Origin: Maylandia zebra
Lineage: Eukaryota > Chordata > Actinopteri > Cichliformes > Cichlidae
Length of the DNA stretch: 64,000 bases
Assembly (NCBI RefSeq): GCF_041146795.1
Contig: NC_135167.1
Coordinates: 8,972,954-9,036,953 of the forward strand
Direction of reading: 5' to 3'
This document shows, one piece after another, positions 53,569 through 64,000 of this stretch. The notes under the pieces were generated by a model that did not search any database, was not told the DNA's origin, and worked only from the letters and a program-made list of their open reading frames with translations. Every line of letters begins with the position of its first letter. Position 1 is the stretch's first letter. Both the position numbers and the translations under genes were made by a program.

Positions 53569-53965
53569 TAGCTTTTCCACCATGTAACCACATCCTTAAT
53601 TTCTATCCACCTTTGCTCTTCCTGTCATAATGGAGAGCAGCCAGCGACACCTGGTGGAGTCATTTGTTTATATTTGTTTCGCACATCACCAGCTGTGTTC
53701 AATCTTTAGTGGAAACAGTTTTCCTGTATATTATGTAAAGTATTTTGTTTTGTTGGAAGCTGTTGAAGTAGCTCGGGTTTTGCTAAATCGTCCTTGGAGG
53801 CTGACGCACGGCTCTTGCCTTCAAACTTGCCCAGGCTTGTGTCATTGTTGAGCACACTGTGGAATTTAAACACGTGGTTTCACGGTAGCAGTGATGTTTC
53901 GATTTGACATTTATTAATAATGTTTAATTGCAGACAATATGACATGGCATAGCCCTACTCCAGAC

Positions 53966-56900
53966 GTTAACAACAGCTACAGAATCTTGTTTTTGTCATT
54001 TGAGCTGAATGACGGCCTATATGGACAGAGTAATAAAGCAGAGGGCTTGGGGAGAAGAGTAATTTTAGGGCTTGATAAAATACGTTACTGTAACTTCATT
54101 CCAGCTATCCATTATAACCCTTCTGTGTTGGTTTCCAAAAACACTTCTCAGGCTATATTTGTGTGAGTTTCACTTCACCTTTGGTGTAAATATAACTTCA
54201 GTCAGATGACCTGTTTGGTTTTTTTTGCTGCAAACATTGGAAACCACCGAATTAAATTGCATAAGTGTTCTGCAGCAGTATGGACACCTACACGCCTCAG
54301 TTTGTGAAGGAAAAAAAAAGTACAGATAACTCAATATAGGTATGTAAACTTATGTTAAATGCACAATGTAAATGGGCATTTGCAGTGTAAATGGTGCCTT
54401 TCTCTTCTAAGCAAATGAAAGAAGATGAGTGTGCCCTGTTTAATTTGACCGCTCCTGTGTTTTGAAACGGGTACACAGCGTTATCATCAGCGCTGAAGAG
54501 AATCTTGCTGAGTTGTGCGTCGCTTACCTAAACGCACGCATATATATATATATATAAATGAGCTAACACCTATGTGCAACATATACTCTTGGTTTGTGCT
54601 TGACAAAGATAATGACCTTGACAGGAAATGTGGGGAACCTTCACCGGATGCACAATGTGACTTCTCACAGGTTTTTCTTAAGAACTAGAGTTGACACCAT
54701 CTGTGAAGCTGAGAGGAACACAAGCTGTCTCTTTGTGCTGCTTTCAGTATCGTTCTTGCTTGGCAGCATGCTTATTTCTCTTTTTGGCTATATTGTTGTT
54801 GTTTTTTTTTTAAAAAGCACATTTTTTTTTCCCAACAAGAGTGGGAGCTGGCAACACAGAATGGCACAAGAACATATTTAAAGTTTTTAAATACTAATAC
54901 ATTAAAACCCTCACCAAATCTCAGGAAGCATCATTTTTGAACAATCATTTTAAAGTACATGTCTGATCTCTTTGAGTGTATTGAGATGGGGTTGTGTGTC
55001 AGGATAAAGCTATTTTCCCTCTTTACTGTTGAGTACTTCCTTCCTATCAGTCTCAGTAGAGAAATTCCATCCAGATTTGTCCTCATTAAGCACGCACGCA
55101 CACACACAGGCAGTGTTTCTTACTAATAGGCATTTTCTGTTGTTATTAGACCTCATCATGTTCTTAAAATGCTTCTAGCCACTTACAGCACTGATAATTT
55201 CTCCAATTTCTCCCCTCTTTCCTGTCTTTTCTCTCTTCGTCGCTCATTTTTCAATCTCGCTTTCTCTCATCTGCTTCGGAGCAGGCTCTCTCGCTCTGCT
55301 GTCTCTCCCCTTCAGGCTCGAAAGGAGAAGGGTTCCTCTAGGTGGACAGTGTGCTAATCCTCGAACACACAGTGGGGACTAATCGGACTCATTAACTCTC
55401 GACTCTAGTGCTTTCACCCAGGGATCACAGCTAATCCTTTTTCGGCACAGTCTTCATCGTGCATGCTGTAAATGCTCGTTTGCTTTATCCTCTCTTGTGC
55501 GATTTTATTTCTTGCATAATAATAGAGACAGCTTTTTTTTTTTTTTTTAATTTAACAAAAACCATTGCTACAGAAGGGTACCCTGTGGTCTGATCTTAGC
55601 TTTAAACATCATTTCAACTATACTTCTGACATGGTGCCTTGATAATAAGCTTTCAGTGACACGTGACAGCTCAGTGTTTAAAGCATGGATGTAAACACAG
55701 CTATAAAAACAGAGCAAAAACATCGGTCAGTGAATCAGGCCACTTACTGTCGAGCGCCAGAACCACCAAGCTCTCCGGATTGTTTTCACACTGCTTGCAC
55801 TTGTTCCATATATTTAAAGTCAACCTAATCTCATCTTGGTCTTAAAAAAAACACGAGTCCGTGGAGAGTAGGGTGAAGATGACGTCTGGTTTGGCGATGT
55901 CTCTGAATCAGTTTCTCCCAGAATCTTTTCCCAACAAGATGTTGTGAAACTATAGGATGAAAAGGATGAGGATGCCACTGGGACAGGGTCTCTAAAGTCA
56001 ACCAAGGTTCAAAGGCTGATGTCATTGACGTCACCAGAATCATGGCTCACAGAACATTGGGCTAATACTTGGTTTTATTGCCCAACTCCTGTGACAGTTT
56101 ATAGTCTAAACTTTAGTAGATTGAAAGACAAGAGTCCAAATGATTATGCATTCTGTACTAAGTGCTAAGCTCCAAAATCATGCAAACTATAACTAATCCT
56201 TGACTTTTCTTTGGAGCCAACCTGAAATGACAATTCAAGGAACAGGATTTGGGGGGCTTCTGCATTGCTTGATTAGTAGGAACTCATTTTGAAGGTGGCG
56301 CACGGTAGTGGTGGAAGGCGGAGGAGTGTAATTAAAGTTAATAGAAATATTCCTGGGCATCAAGAACAGCTCAAGATAGAAAACAACTGACAGTCAAGAA
56401 TTTTAAGCTCTGTTTATGCGGCACTTTTGTAGAAAATAGTTGCTGTCAAAGTGGTCAGAAATATTTCACAATTCTACCAAGCTCTTTGTAAAATTTTGTC
56501 TGGCGGTGTGACATTCAGGGTACATTAGAGGCATGTTTACATGTCACTTTTTCTAATTTTCTGTCAGTTTGGACACAAAAAAGGAAATTCAATCTTTCGT
56601 ATGTTCAAAAAATGTTGAGGTGCCTTTTTAATTGCACTAAATTTTGATCTGTGGCGTCTCTGAATTACATTTCATGGTAGGGTAGTAGAGTGCTACTGTG
56701 TGTGTTTTGAATTTCATCATAGTGTGAAGCAGAAATAATAATTTGTGGTTCGAAAAATTACTTGAAGATGGTAAACAGGGTCATTACAGGAACTTTCAAT
56801 TCACGCAGACATACAATCACGGTTTCAAATCAGTGCTATTAAGGTTAAGTAAAAGAAATCTTCATAATCACTTAGGGAAAGAAATGTTAAGACGACCTGC

Positions 56901-59900
56901 GAAGCACAAAACCCGATAACCTGTGGCTTTCCACATACTCAAGTTAAAAGAAGGAGCCCGTGATATTTGGAGCCGTGTATTTTTAGGAAGAAACATCCAG
57001 GACAGGTTTGTCACTTAAGAAACTTCTTCAGACTTTACTGCATACATTATAAGAGAGAGACATGGCACACAAAGGATCCTGAATTTAACTCTGAGACTTT
57101 TGCAACAGCAGAAATGGTGGTAAAAGTTTAACTTCTGGTATGAATTTTTTTTTTTTCAAAATCTTATTTCAGGGCAACGTCCACATCTGATTTAATCAGT
57201 TATTGCTCGATGTGATTGCATTTTATCCTGCAGTTCTTTCGACTCTGTGACCAAAGAAATGTTTTAGACAAACTATGACTTTACCTCTTAAGTATAGCTA
57301 GAGCAACAGCTGGCTGTTTGAAGAGCAAGAGGATGAGAAATCCTAATATGGTTGTCTTTGCTTTTTAGTCATCATTATTACACCCACTTGTTTCTAGTCC
57401 CACTCTGTTTCCATTCCTTGCCCTTGCTGCCCATTTCATGACTGTCACCGCAAAAATGTGGTATGCATGACAGAACTTGCCCTCTATCAAAATGAACTAA
57501 CTATTAATCCTGAAAAACTCTGTTCTGTTAATGCACATGATAAGATCTCCAAGATTTATTTCAAAGATTCTCATATAGTGAGATTTAGTCTGATCTACCT
57601 TAAAACATGTTTCTTTCTACAAGTGCCACTTATTTTCTTCTTAACTTATCTTGTTTTACCCTGTGATGGGCCGGTGAGCTGTCTGTGGAAGCTTGTTTCA
57701 AACACTGAATAATGAAAACAGAATTTGCTATCGATATCGAAGTCAAACTCTTGGTTTATGATTACAAAGTTTGAGTTGCATATATCCAAGTTATGACTTA
57801 CTAACTGAAAATTCTGAGAAAATGACTCAAAAGTGAGAAAATAAGTATGTCATTAATTTGCAATTGTGACTTATGGGTGGCAAAAAATCTATGTATTTCT
57901 GAAAATGTTTTTTTTCAGTGTTAGTTAACTTCCACACCTGTTCAGGAAGTCCCTGCCTCTCACCCAAAATAAAATGGGATAGGTTCCACTTGATCCAGAC
58001 TAACTTGATCAGCCTGACTATAATCAGGCTTCACTTAAACGCTGTTTCCCTAGTGATGAAATGCAGTAAAAGCTTTACTGCAAGTTACTGCAAGTTTTAA
58101 ACCAAACCTAAGAATAGAGGGAATGCACCATCACTCAGCTCACTTGACCGCAGTTTACAGTATAAAGATTTCTGCAAACATACAAAAGAAAAACTGTTGA
58201 CACCACAGGGATGAAATTCCTGCCAACTGTTGCTTCTTCCAACCTGTTTTGGCTCTCCTGCAGCTTGTGCACTGCCGTTGATGTGTGGTGTACGCAACAC
58301 AACCTATAACTAAAATAAATGGATTTGCCCATAGAGCGTCTACTTGTCACCAATGTCAGATCTGGCTTTTTGAGTCAAATATCAGATCGGGGGATCAGGG
58401 ATACTGATCTCATGGAGTATTTATGTTAGTCTCCCAGCTGTTTTGCGCACTATGCACTTCAACACTTGACAACCCGCTGTGAAACCTTCCACGGTCTGCC
58501 ACTTTGTGGCTGAGCTGCTGTAGTTCTTAAATGCTTCCACTTTGCAGTATTGCCACTTACAACTGATCATGGAATATTTATGAGGGAAGAAATTTGCAGA
58601 CTTGTTGCAGTGTTGGAATCTTATTACAGTGCCAGACTCAAATTCAGTGAGCTCTTTGCTTTCACAAATGTGTGTAAAGACAGACTGTGTGAAAATGTGT
58701 GATTTTCTTTTTTTATACAGTTGTAGCAGTGGGACTGAAAACACTTTAATTCAAAGATTAAGGAGAGTGGTCCAATACTGTGAATTCTGTGCCCTAATAC
58801 AAGCAACAAAATGACGACTGCATGAGAGTGTTTGCTTTCTAAGGTTATGGAGAAACCCCTTTAGGTTTTGCTGGTGGGGTTTTTTGTGCTGTTTTTCAAC
58901 TTTTGAAGTAGGTTTTTAGGGAAATAAATGCTAGGACAGTAACTACCGTTACTGTTTGCTCTCTTGTCATCCTCTAGTGTCCAGTTTCAATCACACTTGT
59001 TCAAGACTACTAATGTATCTTGCCAGGAAAGCTCTCTAGGGGCCATAAAAGGCCATGCCCTCTTAGTTTTGCTGTTTGGAGAGGATCAGTGCTGCTGAGA
59101 TGGGATGCTTTGGAGTGCCATTAGAGAAATGCCTCTTCACCCCATTTGTTAAATTGTTCCATTTCCTGGACACCCTCCTCGCCCACAGCGCTTTTGTGTC
59201 AACACTCATTCTAATCTGCCTTCAGCAGTTGGGTGATAAGATACATTTTGATGTATGTACACAGTCAAAGCAAAACATTTGCCAAAAAGAGCCAATCGAT
59301 ACTATATTCAGATTTATGAATCTTGTCTAATGCGCCTGTGATGTACTGGCAAGAGATTTGTTGGCTGTAAAATGTTTTCGCGTCCCATGGATACATATGA
59401 GATGACCTTTTTGTCTCTTACTTCTTGATCGAAAGCCATATTGAACATTGAAATGCCCTGCAGCTGGCATGAGGCGATGCCTGCCTCCTCTGAATGCTCG
59501 TTTGAGTTTGGATGGTGCAGATGTGTGGGTGTCCTGCTCTTTCTCTCTTACTTTTTTTTTTTTTCCTCCCAATTTCATTTTCAGAGTATTGTGCTTGCTG
59601 TGGTTCAAGGACATTATGTAATGCTTATAAGAGCACCTCATCTGGAGAAGTGCCATTGAGACACAGAGTTTGCAGAACTCATTTTAGAAATGAAAACTTG
59701 CCTGTGAAAGACATTAGTAACTAAGGACACTGAACCGAAAAGGAATTCAGCAGGTGAATAACTCTAAGACAAGGAAAGTCTTTATTTTTACCAATTTTTG
59801 AAGGATATTTAGGGAGCGATGCAATATTCAACGATATAATGCAAATATTACTGTTCTTACAGTTAATTTGCTCGGTGTTTATATTTTTTCCTATAGAGCT

Positions 59901-61226
59901 TTTTAGCCTCAAGCTTGTAGTCATTTAGTTGGTACACAGCGCTGCTCTTGGTGGGTGCTGTTTTGTGTTTGTGCATTCACATTTTCAGAAATATGTGGTG
60001 TTTGCATGCCACAGGGAGGCTTGCGGCACTTTCCTGCTCCAACAAGCTGCTCATTGTGCTTGGCTGGTTAATGAGTGATTAGCCAGGATTGGCTCTCTGT
60101 TTGGGAAGAAGAGCTGGTAGGTGACCTATTGAATGAATAGTGCAGAGACTAAGATAAAAGCTGGGAATGCTGTTGGAAAAATGTCAGATGGGTCTTGGGG
60201 TGCACAATTTAAATTGGAATAGATAAGGTTATGTTTCGGGTAAACTGAAAAGCACATGCCTTTATGTAGATGTCATAGATGTGCCTTATCTGGTCAACTA
60301 GGGTTATTCAAGGGTTATTCAAGTATTTTTATATTTGGTTTCCAGATAAAATGTTGACATATACAGACCCAAACTGCAAAAGTACAAAGCTACAGCATAT
60401 ATCAACACTAGCCAAAGCGGTGATCATGAACTGTAACGAAGATTTATCCAATTTTGGCAATGGAACAGAAAACGTTATCAGATTGTTTCATAGAGTAGTA
60501 TGCTTTGAGTTTTTGAGTTGTTTGTGCGATGGTGGCATACATTTTTTTATTTTATTTTTGTTTTTTTTTGTTTTTTTTCTCATGTGGTTAGTCTTTATTC
60601 ACCCAGAGACAGCAAAAATATATGTACCAAAACTGAACTGGGGTGGATTTTTAGAAATATCAGTTCTCACTTGGTAAAGTCATCATTTTTGGCTGACGCA
60701 TACGTCAGTGCTTGTCAACATATGAACAACAGAATTTGAAACGGGAAAAAATACAACTAAAGAGTTATCTGTACAATGCCCAACTGCTGCATCAATCTGG
60801 CTCTGTTCCTTTTAGAAGTCCCAATGCTCCTGCTTGTCATAGAGTTGCCTGTAGAGAATGACCTGCTTCCAACCTCTCTCAGCAAGCCTGCAACATGTCA
60901 GGACTTAGGAGCAAAGCATCAGCTCTGGCTTAAGGGAGCGCCTCATCATTGGTCTGTTGACTTAACCAAAGTTACTTGGCTATGTTCTCTTTTGGGTTTA
61001 CTCTAAAGCATGGGTGGAGTTTACAGCCATAACGTAATTTATTTCAACAAACACTGGTCCACCTGTTGCATTGCAACTGCACTAGACAGAAGGAGACAAA
61101 TACGCAAATAAAAGAGGGTGTCCATGTTGTTGATGAGAATCTGTGGTAGTGGTGACACAGTAGAAAGATAACTCATTTGCCAAAAGGATTTTGAATAATG
61201 CTATGTAATCATCAGATGCTGTAGGG
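53966..61226. other. Long gene-free stretch
   Basis: No coding exon, RNA gene or recognised transposon. Small features only: TA repeat near 54540-54557, a pyrimidine-rich tract at about 55195-55310, and T-runs near 55532, 57147 and 59551. Short open frames on both strands lack any family signature. It may be intron of the gene whose first exon is proposed at 48.2 kb. Confidence 0.4.
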
Positions 61227-61453
61227 CAGGGTCCCCAATCCCAGTCCATGAGGGCCGGTGTCCCTGAAGGTTTTAGATCTCACCCTGGGTCAACACACCT
61301 GAATCACATGATTAGGTCATTACCAGGCCTATGGAGAACTTCAAGACATGTTGAGAAGGTAATTTATCCATTTAAATCAGCTGTGATGGATCAAGGACAC
61401 ATCTAAAACCTGCAGGGACACCGGCCCTCGTGGACTGGGATTGGGGACCCCTG
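61227..61453. mobile_element. 227-bp hAT-type MITE
   Basis: Exact 8-bp target duplication CTGTAGGG (61219-61226 and 61454-61461). The ends are long inverted repeats: CAGGGTCCCCAATCCCAGTC on the left against the inverse of CAGGGGTCCCCAATCCCAGT on the right, continuing through GAGGGCCGGTGTCCCTG. It has no coding capacity. The family is abundant in fish. Confidence 0.9.
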
Positions 61454-61586
61454 CTGTAGGGCAACAAAATAGTGCTCTCTTTCGTGCAGTATTAGCATAG
61501 CTATGTAGGCCAGCCTGCAGTGTAGGAAGATGACAGACGAGTAAGTGACATTTACACCAGGGTAGAGAAGAAAGGTCTTGGCCAGT

Positions 61587-61825
61587 ATCCCAAAAAGTTG
61601 ATTCTGTTCATCTGGATGTTGCGTTTTCAGTGGAAGAAACATTTCATTACTTATCCAAGTAACTTCAGTCTCAGTTGACTGGAGATGTTTTATTCACATG
61701 TACTGTCTATAAGGTTGAGGAAACCTTCAGTTAGCCAGGACTGAAGAAATGACTTGGTTGAGTGACGAAACGGCTCTTCCACTGAAAACGCAATGGCCAG
61801 ATGAACAGAATCAATGTTTTGGGAA
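61587..61825. repeat. Long imperfect inverted repeat of unknown class
   Basis: Two arms of about 90 bp: TTGATTCTGTTCATCTGG, then GCGTTTTCAGTGGAAG, then CA.T(T)CCAAGT on the left, mirrored on the right by CTTCCACTGAAAACGC and CCAGATGAACAGAATCAA. They are separated by about 50-60 bp. A 14-bp imperfect direct repeat GTCTTRGCCAGTAT flanks the region (61575-61588 and 61860-61873). No coding sequence is seen. Confidence 0.7.
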
Positions 61826-61873
61826 TTCCTTACCTGGAAGATTGAGTATGCATTAGGATGTCTTAGCCAGTAT

Positions 61874-62925
61874 TTTTAACTAGTTTTGTTAATTTGAGTT
61901 TTATTGTCGGGCATAATATAGGCATTTCTCAAAGTATTAGAAATAACAGGAAAATGCATTGATTTTTGTCAAACAAAGCAGTATTGATATACTTTATTTT
62001 TTACAATTTATATAAATTCGGAGTGTTTAAAAAAACAAAGTTATTATTTTTACTGTTTATTGACACATCCTACTGTAATATCACTGTCATAAATAATAAC
62101 GTTACAATCTGGTAGCATCACAAACCTCATGTAATTGGGGATTCCCCAAAGGTCTCGAGGGAACACCCTGTACACGTAATGGGCAAATTATGATTTGATA
62201 TCCTCCTTTTCTCTCTTCTTTAATACGGTTCTGTCAGACGCTTCCTTCTTTAGAAACAGCGATCTACTTCCCCACCGTCGCACCATAGTTTATCTTCTGA
62301 TTGTTTACATTCTCTCTTTAATATTGCAGGATCTTTTCATTATGATATAAAGGGCCTTCTTATTAGCCTCTGCACATATATAGTTTCATTGAATGCTTCT
62401 GTTTTGTTGTGTAGAAAAAGAAAGCCACAGTCTTTAAAATATCATTTCTTTCGCATACGCCACACTCACTTCCTCCTTTGTGGGGCTGTCACATGGGTCA
62501 CTGCCAACGCCATTTGGGAGGCAGTGGTCCAGTGGAGCAGCCCAAAGCTTCAGGCTCAGGTGTCACACGGTCAAAAGACTGGTGTTCTGTTAATGCATTG
62601 TAAGCTCATCTATTCTGGCTTGGTGATCTGTCTTCTAGTCGATAGTTGTTGTAGCAATAAAGATTTGTGTTATGCTTTTGTGGCTGCTTCTCTCATTTGT
62701 CAGTAATCATGGAATGGATTTCAGTTTTAGAGCCTTTTAAGGATCATTACTGCTCCTCTTGATGACAGGAACCGTGTGTCCATAAATGAATAATAAATGC
62801 TTGGTTCTTATCTGCATCTGTGCTTATCTATCCCAAATAGATTCACTGTTTGTCTTGACAGGACTTAAAATCTGTCATTCCTTTCATAACAGCATCCATC
62901 TGTGACTAATTATGCAGTGGCTGCA

Positions 62926-62958
<33 letters not shown>

Positions 62959-64000
62959 GAAACTGTCCTTGCACAGTTGTTAGGGAAATGAGTCACGGTT
63001 GTTAAGGAAGTGAAATGGTGTGCGGTCGACTGTATGTCGCAGGGTATGACTGGCCTTCATCTGAGAGCTCTCAGAGCACTCAAAACCTCTGCAGGTGTTC
63101 GATGTTTGAGCTCTGCAGATCTTCTTTCACATTTGGAAATAAAGAGAAAATATGGGAACAATGTAGCAATGTGATTGTACAGCTTATGTTTATGTATATC
63201 TTAATTGGTTTTAGTGTGATAGAGCAATCCAAAACTCATGGCAGCAACATCCGCAGTCAGTTACTCTGCGTTGTGTGGTAAGTGTGATCAAAGCAATGAT
63301 TGGTGACAGCTGACAGCATACTGAACAAAAAGCTCACTGTGTTCCTCTTTTGACTCCTGGGTGATGCAAGAGTGTGTCAAATACCAATAGTGTGTGTGTG
63401 TGCACCATCTCTCAACACAACACAATGTTTTTAGTTAATCTTTGTATCACTATGAACAAGTATTTTGATGGTTTTAAGAAATTGGGAAATTATAATGTTT
63501 ATAAAACTCACTTGCAGACTGTAAAAGCTGCTTCTTCATTCAGTTCAAGTGAAGAAAAAGCTAGCAGACACTGAACTTGGACCAAAAGCGATGCCTTTCA
63601 CTGGATTTGATTAAGTTACTTGATTGTGATAGTTGTAAGTTTATACATTTGCACTTTTTCTACATATGCAGTAAAATCAAACTGTTTCCGACACATAGAC
63701 TTTACTTCTTACATTTAAAAAAAAAAAAACCCAAAACATTTTCTCTGTACAAGACTCATATATATCATCTGCAGTCAAATTAATTTTGCACATTGGAGTT
63801 ACTCTTATTTTGGAAATTAACCAGCTAGTTAATTCCTTTTCTATGTTTAACCCCTGGCTGGCTCACTGGGAACCCTTCATGTGTTAGCATCCACAGAGAG
63901 ACCTTTGACTAATTCCACCATCTTGGGCAGCTAATAACTTGTCTATCACTGCTGCACTGCTGACATGTTCCTTCTATACTATGAAGATGTGCACTGAGGT
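61874..64000. other. Gene-free end of window
   Basis: No exon or transposon recognised. A poly-T run of about 27 lies near 62930-62956 and an A-run near 63718-63730. Confidence 0.4.

Larger units (their letters stand above)
51769..53957. mobile_element. Old hAT-like element interrupted by a Tc1 element
   Basis: The left end AAAGGATGGGCAGTATAGCC pairs with the inverse of the right end TAGGGCTATGCCATGTCATA. The flanks CTCCAAGC (51761-51768) and CTCCAGAC (53958-53965) agree at 6 of 8 positions, consistent with a decayed 8-bp duplication. Removing the Tc1 copy and one TA leaves an element of about 0.58 kb. This is an inference from degraded ends. Confidence 0.45.

Noticed and set aside
60279-60677. 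132-codon frame on + near 60.3 kb
   Set aside because: Low-complexity Phe-rich stretch caused by a T-run, no family signature, no splice or promoter context.

Overview
The window is nuclear DNA of a vertebrate, almost certainly a percomorph teleost fish. The basis is three intron-rich protein genes with clear vertebrate orthologues, set among repeat families typical of fish genomes (Tc1 elements with IR/DR ends, hAT elements beginning TAGGGCTG, PIF/Harbinger, and a tRNA-derived SINE whose tail reads AAAGCGCTTTGGG/AAAAGCGCTATATAAAT). The species cannot be fixed from the sequence alone.

Layout. Three genes lie head to tail on the + strand, in the order I recall for human chromosome 16q12. CNEP1R1 (208-3455, 6 coding exons, 125 aa) is the regulatory subunit of the nuclear-envelope lipin phosphatase. 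HEATR3 (4070-12890, 15 coding exons, 678 aa) is the Syo1-type chaperone/importer of 5S RNP ribosomal proteins. TENT4B/PAPD5 (16741-45154, 12 coding exons, 668 aa) is a non-canonical poly(A) polymerase with an 18.1-kb first intron and a long 3' UTR ending near 47.4 kb. All reading frames join in phase through GT-AG introns, except HEATR3 intron 9, which needs a GC-AG intron. They are unrelated housekeeping genes and not a functional cassette. From 48.3 kb to the end no coding exon is recognisable. A CpG-rich segment ending in a strong splice donor at 48300/48301 may be the first exon of the next gene (adcy7 is expected there by synteny), with the remainder being its first intron.

Mobile DNA. 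TENT4B intron 1 holds four hAT-type elements, each with an exact 8-bp target duplication (20175-21639, 24068-25077, 30329-31020, 32142-33563). It also holds a deleted Harbinger element carrying remnants of both of its genes, split by a SINE (22836-23987), and a very long A/TA simple repeat (29035-29231). TENT4B introns 2 and 11 and HEATR3 intron 2 contain decayed Tc1 elements. At 51965-53568 there is a nearly pristine Tc1 element with an intact 340-aa DD34E transposase and 200-bp terminal repeats differing at only 3 positions; it sits inside an older hAT-like relic. A 227-bp MITE and an uncharacterised long inverted repeat lie at 61.2-61.8 kb.

The most unusual observations are two hAT elements with different ends but a shared core of about 0.6 kb, the GC-AG intron in HEATR3, and the intact Tc1. 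No new multi-gene system was found.
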